Assembly: GCA_020633125.1 (NCBI GenBank)
Contig: JACKEH010000039.1
Coordinates: forward strand, 1-43,540
Direction of reading: 5' to 3'
Source: Sandaracinus sp.
GTDB lineage: Bacteria > Myxococcota_A > Polyangia > Polyangiales > Houyiibacteriaceae
Length of the DNA: 43,540 bases
The translations under genes and the position numbers were made by a program. Positions 1-7,994 of the stretch are shown piece after piece. Each line of letters starts with the position of its first letter. Position 1 is the first letter of the stretch. The notes beneath the pieces are model-generated. The model was not told the DNA's origin, searched no databases, and saw only the letters and a program-made list of their open reading frames with translations.

Positions 1-3000
1 GCGTGAACGCTCTGCGCGCCGCCCCATTCTTCGTCGCCCAACGCGTCGACCGTCGTCACGAGCGCGCCCGACGCGAGCGCTCGGGCGACCACGCTGCGCG
101 AAGGTCGTGCCTCGAGCTCCCCTTCGGGGGACGAGCGCGCCGCGCGAACCTCCAACGTTCCGTCGCTCGCCCGCGCCACCACGAACGCACGCTCCGCGTC
201 CGTCGCGTCACGCGCGAGCTCGAGCCCGGACTCGACGATCTCCGTCGCGTCGCGATCGACCCAGGTGGCCGCCAACGTCGCGAGCCGCCGCCATCGCGCC
301 GGGTCGTCGCCTCCAACCGGCGCCGCCGGCCGCGCGGCCCACGCGCGGGTCAGCGCGGGATGCCGCCGCAACGCACGCCGCTGGTCGGCGTCGAGGTGCC
401 GGCTCGTCCGATCGAGCAACGCCCGCAAACCACGGAGCGCTTCGTCGAGCGCACGTTCGTCGGCGCGGGCCGTCGCGAGATCGAGATCCAGACGCGCCGC
501 GAGCCACGACTCCTCCCAGGTTCGTGGCTCCAAACGCACCCGAGCTTCGTGCGCGTCGGAGAGCCGATTCGTGGCGAGCGCGAGCCGCGCCTCGGCGTAA
601 GCGCGTTCGAAAGGCGGTCCCTCGACGAGCCACTCCCGCGACAGCTCCGGACGGGACGTGGCCAACCACGCCGCCGCGCGACAACGCGCACGCGCGTCTG
701 CGCCTTCGAGCGCGCGAAGCAACGGCGGAAGTGCGTCGAGCGCGCCACGCCGCAACGTCAGCTCCAGCTCGACCAAGGCCACGTAGCCGAGCCCGAGCTC
801 GTCGCCGGCCTCGCGGCACGCGTCACCCGCGCGCTGCACGTGCCACTCGGCGCCTTCGTCGTCGCCGATCCACGAGGCGACGCTCGCGAGGTTGAGCAAG
901 GCACGGCCGAGGTCGCGTGCCCTCCCGATGCGGACGTAGCGTCGCGCGCTCTCACGCAGCGCTCGACGCCCTTCGGCCAAGCGCCCCGCGTCGAGCGCGA
1001 CGATGCCTTCGTTCGCCGCGGCAGTCGCGGCCAGGTGCACGTCGCCGACCGCGCGCGCCGACACGAACGCCGAGGCGTGATGCTCGGCGGCGCGCACGAG
1101 CTCGCCTCGGCTCTGCTCCAACGCGCCTGCCGCAATCGCCACGCGTGCGCGTGTCTCGCGGCCCTCCGCGGCCCGAGGCTCGCTGCGCCCGAGCACCTCG
1201 TCCACCACCACGCGGGCTTCGTCGGGGCGTCCAGAGGAGAGCGCGATCCACGCGCGCAGATCCGGCGCCCGCGCGTGCGCTCGCGCGGCGTCGACGTCTC
1301 CCCGTCCGAGTGCGAGCCAACCGAGCGTGTCGGCCCCTTCGTCCCCGGCCTCCGCCGCCTCGCGTGCGGCGCGTGCGGTGTCGCCTTGCCGCCGCGCGAG
1401 CTCCGCACGAAGCGCTGCCCCACGCACCCCGGGAAGCTCCGCCGCGGCGGCGAGCGCTTCGCCGTAGCGCGCCGAGCGGGCGAGCGCGCGGGCTTCGAGC
1501 TCGCGATGCGCAGGCCCCGCCTCGCGCGACAGCTCCAAGGCGTCAACGGTCCGTCCTTCTTCGAGCGCCTTCGCGGCGAAGCGGGCAAAGCGTTCGGCCG
1601 CGTCGGCTTCTCCCGCGGCACGCGCCAAGTACGCGTCCCACGGACCGTGGGGATGACCCCGCGCCGCGAGTCGCCGACGTACTTCGGCCGCACGCGTCGC
1701 GTGCACCGCAGGGTCGGCGACTCCGCGTCGGTCCGCGCGCAAGATGACGCGATCGCCTTGCACGAAGACGCGTCCCTCGCGCACCAACGCGCGCACGTCT
1801 CCGGCGACGCTCGAGGGCAACACGCCCCCCGCGACGTCCAAACGCTCCTCCGCCCACGACGGTGCGTCGTCGTCGTTCGTCGGAGTGCCGAGCACCAAAC
1901 GACACGCACGTCCCGCCAAACGCGCCGATCGCCGGCGCAGCTCGTCGATGTCGGTGACCCCGAGGCCGCGCGCCAGACCCTCGAACGACGCGTCGTCCAA
2001 CGCCTCGAGCTCGACGTCGGCCGGCGACGCGCCTTCGAGAATCCAAAGACGCTCGCGCCCTCCGACCTCCTCCGCTCGCCGCGCCACGTCGAACGCGTCG
2101 GTCCCGCCCTCGACGTGCACCACGCTGGACGCCGCCTCGAGCGTCGCCACGTCGTCGGGCGCGTCGACCCGCACGAAGGTCGGAACCCGCCGGCCTTCGC
2201 GACGCCGACGCGCTTGCAACGCCGCGGCGACCTCACGCGCGAAACGCGACCGACCGCTCCCGCGCGGGCCACCGACCCGCAACCACCCCCGCCGCTCCAA
2301 CGTCTCGACCGCCGACGCGACGCGCGCGGCGTCGCCCACGTACACCGGCTCCACGACGGCGAGAGGTGCATCGGCCGGCTCCCACGGCTCGCCCAAGGTC
2401 GCCGCGATGGACGAGAGCGCCTCCAGCGCTTCCGCCGCCGTCTTGGGGCGATCCCGCGGATCGACGGCGTGAAGGTCCCCGACGAGCGCGGCCAACGCCG
2501 ACGGCACCTGGGCCCCGTCACCGAGCCAAGAACGAAGGCTCGCGCCGAGCCCGAAGAGGTCGGTCCCTTGCGTGCGTGCGCCGACCGCCGCTTCGGGCGC
2601 CAAGAAGCCTCGCGTGCCACGCGCGAGCCCATCCGCCCCGAGAGGCGGGCCCGCGAGCCCGAGGTCGACCAGCACGGCGAGCGGTTGTCCCTCCGCGCGC
2701 ACGAGAACGTTCGCCGGGCTCACGTCGCCGTGCACGAGCCCGACGGAGTGAAGGCGCGCCAACCCTATCAAGACGTCACGCGCCACCCGCATCGCGAGCC
2801 GCCAGCGCGTGTCGTCCGAAGCCAACGCACCGAGCGCGACGTCGCTCCGGGTCCCTTCGACGAACGCTTCGACGAGCACCGCCGCGCCCGCGGGAAGTCG
2901 AAAGGGCGCCCCGAGCGGCTCCGAGAGTCGAAGCAGCTCGAAGACCGTGGCGAGCGTCGGATGGGCGACGCGACGAAGCACGTCCAGCTCGAGCTCGAGT

Positions 3001-3134
3001 GTGCCCAGCGCTTCGGGCGGAACGATCTTCAACGCGCGCGGCGCCTCGTCGCGCACGTCGTGCGCGAGCACCACGCGACCGCTACCTCCGCGGCCCAGCT
3101 CGCGCGCGTAGCGATAACGTCCCTCGAGCAGCAC
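1..3134 (-). CDS. Ser/Thr protein kinase-ATPase-TPR-GAF sensor protein (C-terminus off the window)
   Basis: The frame stays open from GTG 3134 to the left edge, about 1044 residues with no stop, so the C-terminus is missing. The N-terminus is a kinase: glycine loop LGRGGSGRV, lysine in RALKI, catalytic loop HGDVSPANV (Gly replaces Arg of HRD), DLG for DFG and LAPE for APE. Around residue 300 comes a second P-loop (GGPRGSGRS) of an AAA/STAND-type ATPase. A long Ala/Arg/Glu-rich helical region compatible with TPR-like repeats follows, and the visible end resembles the start of a GAF domain (RALASGALVTTVDALGD). Related myxobacterial proteins often end in GAF plus sigma-54 or kinase modules, but that part is not visible. 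Lys, catalytic Asp and Asn are present, so a non-RD active kinase is plausible. A TACCCT box lies 6 nt before the GTG and no Shine-Dalgarno is visible. An in-frame GTG at 3158 is an alternative start. Confidence 0.85.
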   Translation of the reverse strand, partial: MLLEGRYRYARELGRGGSGRVVLAHDVRDEAPRALKIVPPEALGTLELELDVLRRVAHPTLATVFELLRLSEPLGAPFRLPAGAAVLVEAFVEGTRSDVALGALASDDTRWRLAMRVARDVLIGLARLHSVGLVHGDVSPANVLVRAEGQPLAVLVDLGLAGPPLGADGLARGTRGFLAPEAAVGARTQGTDLFGLGASLRSWLGDGAQVPSALAALVGDLHAVDPRDRPKTAAEALEALSSIAATLGEPWEPADAPLAVVEPVYVGDAARVASAVETLERRGWLRVGGPRGSGRSRFAREVAAALQARRRREGRRVPTFVRVDAPDDVATLEAASSVVHVEGGTDAFDVARRAEEVGGRERLWILEGASPADVELEALDDASFEGLARGLGVTDIDELRRRSARLAGRACRLVLGTPTNDDDAPSWAEERLDVAGGVLPSSVAGDVRALVREGRVFVQGDRVILRADRRGVADPAVHATRAAEVRRRLAARGHPHGPWDAYLARAAGEADAAERFARFAAKALEEGRTVDALELSREAGPAHRELEARALARSARYGEALAAAAELPGVRGAALRAELARRQGDTARAAREAAEAGDEGADTLGWLALGRGDVDAARAHARAPDLRAWIALSSGRPDEARVVVDEVLGRSEPRAAEGRETRARVAIAAGALEQSRGELVRAAEHHASAFVSARAVGDVHLAATAAANEGIVALDAGRLAEGRRALRESARRYVRIGRARDLGRALLNLASVASWIGDDEGAEWHVQRAGDACREAGDELGLGYVALVELELTLRRGALDALPPLLRALEGADARARCRAAAWLATSRPELSREWLVEGPPFERAYAEARLALATNRLSDAHEARVRLEPRTWEESWLAARLDLDLATARADERALDEALRGLRALLDRTSRHLDADQRRALRRHPALTRAWAARPAAPVGGDDPARWRRLATLAATWVDRDATEIVESGLELARDATDAERAFVVARASDGTLEVRAARSSPEGELEARPSRSVVARALASGALVTTVDALGDEEWGGAQSVH

Positions 3135-3140
3135 GCGCCA

Positions 3141-3146
3141 AGGGTA
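3141..3146 (-). promoter_or_regulatory. -10-like box TACCCT before the ATPase-kinase gene
   Basis: Six bases before GTG 3134. No good -35 is seen at the usual spacing. Confidence 0.3.
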
Positions 3147-3251
3147 GCAGCGACGCACGCGACGCCGGGGCAAGCGAAGCTGCGCCAGCCCACCACCCCA
3201 CACGCTTCGCGCCGCCCTCGGGCCACGAACGCGGCCCCCCGACGAGCACGC

Positions 3252-4412
3252 TCAGTAGAGCAAGAAGGCCTCGCGCTCCGTCGCGAAGCGCGAGGCTCCC
3301 TCGGCGTCCTTCGCGAGGTACTCGTCGAGCGAAGCACGTGCGTTCACGAGCTGGCGGTATTCGGGCCCGCCCGTGAGCAAATCGATCGCCGGTCGGCTCG
3401 TCTCGTACTCGTATTCCTCGCGCCGCCACGGGAAGACGTCGTCCGGCGCCGTCGCCAGCGCCTCGGCGATCCACCGCAGGTACGCGTGGTAGCTCCGAAA
3501 CGCGCGGGGGTCGTCGACGTGCACCTGCACGCCGCGACACACGGTCCGGCCGTGCTTCTGAAACGTCGGCTCGAACGCGAGCGGACGAAGCGTCGCGCCC
3601 TCGACGGGAGAAAGCACGCTGGGGTCGAGCCACGGCGCGCCGAAGATCTCGAAGGGCCGCGTGGTGCCACGGCCTTCCGACATCGTCGTGCCTTCGATCA
3701 GGCAACCGCCGGGGTACACCGTGGCCGTCTCGAGCGTCGGCATGTTCGGCGAGGGCAAGACCCAGGGCAGCCCGGTCTCGTCGAAGCGCATCGCACGACG
3801 CCAACCGACCATCGGCACCACGTCGACCCTCGACGCGTCCACGCGGTCACGCGCGCACGCCAAGCGCACGATCTCGCCGATCGTCATCCCGTGTCGCACC
3901 GCGACGTCGTGCAATCCGACGAACGAGCGGTAGCCCGTCCGCTGCGGCATACCTTCGACGAGCTCGCCCCCGAGCGGGTTCGGCCGGTCGAGGATCACCG
4001 TCCGCACACCTGCCGCCGCCGCCGCACGCGCCATCAACGCCGCGGTCCAGACGAAGGTGTAGTAGCGGGACCCGACGTCCTGCAGGTCCACGACGACCAC
4101 GTCGAGACCTTCGAAGTGCTCCGGGCGCGGCGAGAGATCCGCCGCGCTCGAACCGTAGAGCGAGACCACGCGCATCGCGTGCTCGGCCTCGCCGTCGACT
4201 GCCGCCATGTCTTGCGCGGTGCCCGCGAACCCGTGCTCGGGTCCGAAGAGCACCCGCAGGTCGGCGACCTCGCGCAACACGTCGACCGCGTGACGCAGTT
4301 GGCGGTCGACGCTCGCCGGATGCGCGACGAGACCGATGCGACGACCGCGAATCGAAGCCAACGCTTCGTCGTCGCCCGCGACGATTCGATCGAGGCCGGT
4401 CGCGACGCTCAC
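3252..4412 (-). CDS. DUF1343 / NamZ-family exo-beta-N-acetylmuramidase-like protein
   Basis: This 386-residue protein matches the DUF1343 family (YbbC/NamZ, GH171), whose Bacillus subtilis member removes terminal N-acetylmuramic acid from peptidoglycan fragments. Visible family signatures are GLVAHPASVD near the N-terminus, FGPEHGF, VVVDLQDVGSRYYTF, ILDRPNPLGG and the block LPSPNMPTLETATVYPGG followed by EGTTMSEGRGT. No signal peptide is seen, which suggests cytoplasmic muropeptide salvage rather than the secreted action known for NamZ. The GTG start overlaps the pyrB stop by four bases (GTGA), so translation is probably coupled to pyrB. Family assignment is firm; substrate is inferred from the family. 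Confidence 0.9.
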   Translation of the reverse strand: MSVATGLDRIVAGDDEALASIRGRRIGLVAHPASVDRQLRHAVDVLREVADLRVLFGPEHGFAGTAQDMAAVDGEAEHAMRVVSLYGSSAADLSPRPEHFEGLDVVVVDLQDVGSRYYTFVWTAALMARAAAAAGVRTVILDRPNPLGGELVEGMPQRTGYRSFVGLHDVAVRHGMTIGEIVRLACARDRVDASRVDVVPMVGWRRAMRFDETGLPWVLPSPNMPTLETATVYPGGCLIEGTTMSEGRGTTRPFEIFGAPWLDPSVLSPVEGATLRPLAFEPTFQKHGRTVCRGVQVHVDDPRAFRSYHAYLRWIAEALATAPDDVFPWRREEYEYETSRPAIDLLTGGPEYRQLVNARASLDEYLAKDAEGASRFATEREAFLLY

Positions 4413-5353
4413 GCCGCCGCCTCGCGCGCGCCTTCTTCGCCGCCGGCGAGCAGGTAGAGCACGGCCATGCGGACCGCGACGCCGGCCTCGACCTGGTCGA
4501 GCACGACGCTCTGCGGTCCGTCGGCCACGTCGTGCGCGATCTCGACGCCGCGGTTCATCGGACCGGGGTGCATCACGATCGCGTCTTTCTTCGCCAGCGC
4601 GAGCTGCGCTTGGCCCACGCCGAAGGTGCGGCTGTATTCGCGGAGCGAGGGCAAGAGCGCGTCCTGCAGACGCTCACGCTGGATGCGCAGGCACATCACG
4701 ACGTCCGCGCCCTCGAGCGCCGGCTCGAGCTCGTGAAAGGTCTCGACGTCGAAGGCTTCCGCGAAGTGCGGCGGCACGAGCGTGCGCGGGCCGACGACGC
4801 GAACTCGGCAGCCGAACGAACGAAGCAGCACCGAGTTGCAGCGCGCCACCCGCGAGTGCGCGACGTCCCCGACGATCGTCACGTTCAACCCTTCGAGCGT
4901 GCCCTTCGCGCGCCGAATCGTGAACGCGTCGAGCAACGCCTGTGTCGGGTGGGCGTGCATTCCGTCGCCCGCGTTCACGACACCGCACCGGAGCTTCGAC
5001 GCGACGTAATGCGGCGCGCCACTCGCCGAGTGACGAATGACGACGACGTCCGGGTGCATCGCTTCGAGCGTCTTGCAGGTGTCGTAGAGCGTCTCGCCCT
5101 TCGACACGCTCGAGGTCGACACGCTCATGTTCACCGCGTCGGCCGAGAGCCGCTTCGCGGCGATCTCGAAGCTCGTCCGCGTGCGCGTCGACGCTTCGTA
5201 GAAGAGGTTGATGATCGTCTTGCCGCGAAGCGTCGGCACCTTGCGGACCGGGCGACGCGAGACCTCGAAGAAGGCCTCGGCGGTGTCGAGAATCTTCACG
5301 ACCTCGTCGCGCGAGAGCGAACGAAGGTCGAGCAAATGCGGAAGACCGGACAT
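4409..5353 (-). CDS. pyrB: Aspartate carbamoyltransferase catalytic subunit
   Basis: The enzyme condenses carbamoyl phosphate with aspartate, the committed step of pyrimidine synthesis. The carbamoyl-phosphate loop STRTRTSFE is present near residue 53, with HPTQALLDAF, the GDVAHSRVARCN segment and the C-terminal VMHPGPMNRGVE. At 314 residues it has the usual catalytic-chain length, and no pyrI regulatory gene is adjacent. ATG 5353 is chosen because it shares one base with the pyrR stop (TGATG) and places LPHLLDLRSLS at the N-terminus; the reading frame extends 12 codons further upstream. It sits between pyrR and the NamZ-like gene in an overlapping operon. Confidence 0.97.
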   Translation of the reverse strand: MSGLPHLLDLRSLSRDEVVKILDTAEAFFEVSRRPVRKVPTLRGKTIINLFYEASTRTRTSFEIAAKRLSADAVNMSVSTSSVSKGETLYDTCKTLEAMHPDVVVIRHSASGAPHYVASKLRCGVVNAGDGMHAHPTQALLDAFTIRRAKGTLEGLNVTIVGDVAHSRVARCNSVLLRSFGCRVRVVGPRTLVPPHFAEAFDVETFHELEPALEGADVVMCLRIQRERLQDALLPSLREYSRTFGVGQAQLALAKKDAIVMHPGPMNRGVEIAHDVADGPQSVVLDQVEAGVAVRMAVLYLLAGGEEGAREAAA

Positions 5354-5892
5354 CAACGTGCCTCCTCGGTCGGCGCAGGCTGCAGCCACGCGCGATCCGT
5401 CTCACCGAGCTCCACACGCACCTTCGCACCGGGCGCGACCTCGATCCGTCGCCCGAGAAAATCCGCCGCGATCGGGAGCTCGCGCCCCCCGCGGTCGAGC
5501 AACGCCGCCAACCACACCCGACGCGGTCGCCCGTAGTCGAGCAGGCAATCGATCGCCGCGCGCACGGTGCGGCCCGTCTGCAGCACGTCGTCGACCAGCA
5601 CGACGTCCATTCCCGTCGGATCGAAGGGCAGATGGCTCGGCCCGATCTTCGGGTCGGGCAACGCGGTCGCGGCGTCGTCGCGGTAGAACGCGATGTCGAC
5701 CAAGCCCGTCGGCACCTTCGTGCCTTCTTGCTCGGCCACCGCGGCCGCGAGCCGCTCACTGAGCACGACTCCGCCGCGGCGAATGCCGACGATGGCGAGA
5801 GAGCCGGCTCCACGGGACGCTTCGACGATCTCACTGGCCATGCGCCGGATGGCGCGCCCGATGGCGTCGGCGTCGAGGAGGACCTCGGTCAC
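5353..5892 (-). CDS. pyrR: Bifunctional pyr operon regulator / uracil phosphoribosyltransferase PyrR
   Basis: PyrR belongs to the type I phosphoribosyltransferases. In Firmicutes it binds pyr mRNA leaders and also makes UMP from uracil and PRPP. The PRPP loop VVLVDDVLQTGRTVRAA is intact near residue 100, together with VDIAFYRDD and the downstream AALLDRGGRELPI segment. Length (179 aa) is normal. It is first in the coupled pyrR-pyrB-NamZ chain. The GTG start has no Shine-Dalgarno and lies only 6 nt from a -10-like TACACC with a good -35 box, so the transcript may be leaderless. That leaves no room for a classical PyrR attenuator before pyrR. Confidence 0.95.
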   Translation of the reverse strand: MTEVLLDADAIGRAIRRMASEIVEASRGAGSLAIVGIRRGGVVLSERLAAAVAEQEGTKVPTGLVDIAFYRDDAATALPDPKIGPSHLPFDPTGMDVVLVDDVLQTGRTVRAAIDCLLDYGRPRRVWLAALLDRGGRELPIAADFLGRRIEVAPGAKVRVELGETDRAWLQPAPTEEAR

Positions 5893-5898
5893 GGCGGC

Positions 5899-5927
5899 GG
5901 TGTACGCGGGCGCTCCAAGCCCGTCAA
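5899..5927 (-). promoter_or_regulatory. Probable sigma-70 type promoter of pyrR
   Basis: On the minus strand TTGACG (5922-5927) and TACACC (5899-5904) are separated by exactly 17 bases. The -10 element ends 6 bases before the pyrR GTG, so initiation would fall at or next to the start codon. The -35 match is strong and the -10 match is weak. Confidence 0.5.
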
Positions 5928-5988
5928 CGGAAGGCGCCCGAAGGTGTGCGTTCGCTTCGGCTTCGAGGACGCTGGCCGCGCGGAGCGC

Positions 5989-6531
5989 TCAGGTGGGCTC
6001 AGGCAGGCCCAGATCCGGGATCGCGCTCGGCGTGCTCGGCGCGGGCGCGGGCTCGCCTTCGGTCGGCGCCTCGTGAGGCATCGTCTCGCCCGCCTGAAGG
6101 CGCTCGTTCATCTCGTACTTCGACGGACAACGCGGCACGACCTCGTCGGCCAAGAACGTGTCGTCGGCCTGCAGGCGTCCGCGCACCGTGACCGTGATGC
6201 CGAAGCCGTCGCGGAACGTGTCGGGCACCACGCATTGCGGGAACGTGACCGGCATCGTCTGGTCGTCGCTCTCCAGCACGAAGCGCCACTCGCAGGGCTC
6301 CTCGCGGAAGCGAATCGACCCCTGCCGAAGGTTGCCCTCCACGCGGAACATCCGGTCGCGGTGCGCGTCCGGGTCGCTCATCACCTGCGTCAGCGTCTTC
6401 GAGTAGACGAACGCGTCGCCGGCGTCGCTGTTGAGCAAGAGGAAGACGATGCCGCCCCCGAGGATACCGAGCACGAGCCCGATCTTCGCCCACGCAGGCA
6501 CTCCGGAAGCCGCTTCTCGCTCGTCGGTCAC
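5989..6531 (-). CDS. ccmE: Cytochrome c maturation protein CcmE, Cys-type variant
   Basis: CcmE is the periplasmic heme chaperone that carries heme covalently during c-type cytochrome assembly. The 180-residue protein has an N-terminal membrane anchor (about 16-34), then an OB-fold-like region with VEGNLRQGSIRF, FVLESDD and GITVTVRGRL. The usual heme-binding HxxxY is replaced by C135-P-S-K-Y139, the CxxxY form known from some deltaproteobacterial and archaeal CcmE. Two more cysteines (C80, C100) are visible. No other ccm gene is nearby. The GTG start has no Shine-Dalgarno but lies 6 nt from TAGGAT, with TTGGAC 17 bases further upstream. Confidence 0.85.
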   Translation of the reverse strand: MTDEREAASGVPAWAKIGLVLGILGGGIVFLLLNSDAGDAFVYSKTLTQVMSDPDAHRDRMFRVEGNLRQGSIRFREEPCEWRFVLESDDQTMPVTFPQCVVPDTFRDGFGITVTVRGRLQADDTFLADEVVPRCPSKYEMNERLQAGETMPHEAPTEGEPAPAPSTPSAIPDLGLPEPT

Positions 6532-6537
6532 CGCGGG

Positions 6538-6566
6538 ATCCTAGCGCCGGCACCGCCCACGTCCAA
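6538..6566 (-). promoter_or_regulatory. Probable promoter of ccmE (leaderless)
   Basis: Minus-strand TTGGAC (6561-6566), a 17-base spacer, then TAGGAT (6538-6543), and only 6 bases to the GTG start. No ribosome binding site precedes the start, so a leaderless mRNA is likely. Confidence 0.5.
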
Positions 6567-6584
6567 GGGCGCACGACGGAAAGG

Positions 6585-6610
6585 AAAAAGGCGCCCCCGA
6601 AGGGACGCCT
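6585..6610 (-). terminator. Intrinsic terminator after the Fo gene cluster
   Basis: Reading the minus strand, AGGCGTCCC, loop TTCG and GGGGCGCCT form a stem with one mismatch, followed directly by a T-run (rc of 6585-6589). It lies about 30 bases past the atpE stop. Confidence 0.75.
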
Positions 6611-6641
6611 CTTCCAAGAGCGAACCGAAGTCCGCTGGGTC

Positions 6642-6965
6642 TCAGCCGAGGGGCCCGATGAAGCCCGCTGCGATGAGAAGCGCGTAGATGACGAGCGACT
6701 CGATGAGCGCGAGGCTGAGGATGAGCGGCGTCTGGATCTTGTCCGCCGCGTTCGGGTTGCGCGCGATGCCCTCGAGCGCCGCCGTCGCCGCGCGGCCCTG
6801 GCCGAGCGAGCCGCCGAACGCCGCGATGCCGATGGCGAAGGCCGCCGCCATCGCCTTGTACATGGCGACGTCGTTGGCGTTCGTCTCCGCGTCCTGCGCG
6901 AAGGCCATCGAGGTGACGAGGAAGGTGGAAAGGAATCCGATCGAGCGAAGAACCAGCTTGTTCAT
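6642..6965 (-). CDS. atpE: F-type ATP synthase subunit c
   Basis: Subunit c forms the rotating ring of Fo. The 107-residue protein starts with a hydrophobic segment ending MAFAQ that looks like a signal peptide, which makes it longer than the usual 75-90 residues. Two membrane hairpin helices follow, joined by the polar loop ARNPNAADK. The ion-carrying carboxylate is E89. Ligand-like positions Q56 (GQG), S90 and Y94 (ESLVIY) match the Q/E/S/Y pattern of sodium-type rings such as Ilyobacter, although the Thr after Ser is Leu here. It is last in the atpZ-atpI-atpB-atpE order and is followed by a terminator. F1 genes are not in the window. Confidence 0.96.
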   Translation of the reverse strand: MNKLVLRSIGFLSTFLVTSMAFAQDAETNANDVAMYKAMAAAFAIGIAAFGGSLGQGRAATAALEGIARNPNAADKIQTPLILSLALIESLVIYALLIAAGFIGPLG

Positions 6966-7093
6966 GGGAAGAGCCTCCAGGGATCTCTCGGGGAGCGACG
7001 GCCTGGCAATGCTTGGAAACCGTCGAAACCAGAAATCGAGTTACTGAAAATCGATTGTGCTCAAACGCCGTTGTCTCGCTTGAGCGGCGCCGC

Positions 7094-7990
7094 TCAGTGA
7101 GCGTGCGCGTGACCTCCACCGTGACCGTGACCGTGACCGGGTCCGTGGTCGTGGTGCTCGTGCTCCGCGATGGCCGATCCGATGTAGACCATCGACAGAA
7201 GACAGAAGACGAGCGTCTGCACGGTGACGACGATGCAGCCGAGCAGGTAGACGGCGATCGGGAACGGCACGAAGAAGGCCGCCGCCGAAAGGCCGAGGAA
7301 CGCGCCGACGACGGCGTGGTCCGCGAACATGTTCGCCGTCAGACGAACCGCGAGCGTCACCGGGCGCACGAAGTGGCTGATGAGCTCGATGAGGAAGATG
7401 AGCGGCGCGAGCGCGATCACGGGGCCCATGAAGTGGGCGAAGTAGGCGCCGAAGCCCTGCTTCTTGATGCCGTAGAAGTGCGTCGCGAGGAAGATCACGA
7501 TCGCCATCGCGGCGGTCGTGTTGAGGTTGTCGGTCGGCGGCAGGAAGCCGGGGATGAGACCGAGCACGTTCGAGAAGAAGATCACGAACGCGCAGGTGCC
7601 GATCAGCGGGAGGAACGCCTTGGCGGCGTCCTTGCCCATGACCTGCGTCATCAGGTTGAGCACGCTGCCCGTGAAGAGCTCCGCGAAGGTCGCCGCGTTG
7701 AGGCGGTCGTCGGGCACGATGCCCTTCTTCGTGTCGCCGAAGCGGCTCTTGGCGCGCATGCCGACGTAGGTCAGCAGGATGAGGACGAAGAGCAGGCCCC
7801 ACACCTGGAGCACGTCGAAGCGGCCGCCGAAGAACCACTTCTCTTCGGGCGAGCGGCCCATGGCTTCGGCCACCCAGCCGCCCGCGGAAGCCGCCACGGA
7901 CTTGAGTCCGTCCTGGGCTGACTCGGGAAGAAGGCTGAACCAAGACCAGTGCTCGGGAAGCGCTTCGGCGTGTGCCGTCGGATCCGCCAT
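7094..7990 (-). CDS. atpB: F-type ATP synthase subunit a
   Basis: Subunit a provides the half-channels of Fo. The 298-residue protein has several membrane helices, the NVLGLIPG segment and the essential stator arginine R216 in VRLTANMFADH. The N-terminal 60 residues are amphipathic. The last 22 residues form a tail with ten histidines and several glycines, not typical of the family. It starts five bases after the atpI stop. About 128 bases separate it from atpE. Confidence 0.96.
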   Translation of the reverse strand: MADPTAHAEALPEHWSWFSLLPESAQDGLKSVAASAGGWVAEAMGRSPEEKWFFGGRFDVLQVWGLLFVLILLTYVGMRAKSRFGDTKKGIVPDDRLNAATFAELFTGSVLNLMTQVMGKDAAKAFLPLIGTCAFVIFFSNVLGLIPGFLPPTDNLNTTAAMAIVIFLATHFYGIKKQGFGAYFAHFMGPVIALAPLIFLIELISHFVRPVTLAVRLTANMFADHAVVGAFLGLSAAAFFVPFPIAVYLLGCIVVTVQTLVFCLLSMVYIGSAIAEHEHHDHGPGHGHGHGGGHAHAH

Positions 7991-7994
7991 GGAA

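Noticed and set aside
3..4457. Very long plus-strand open frame of 1484 codons
   Set aside because: It is an antisense shadow of high-GC minus-strand genes; the real kinase, NamZ-like and pyrB frames explain the region and have family motifs.
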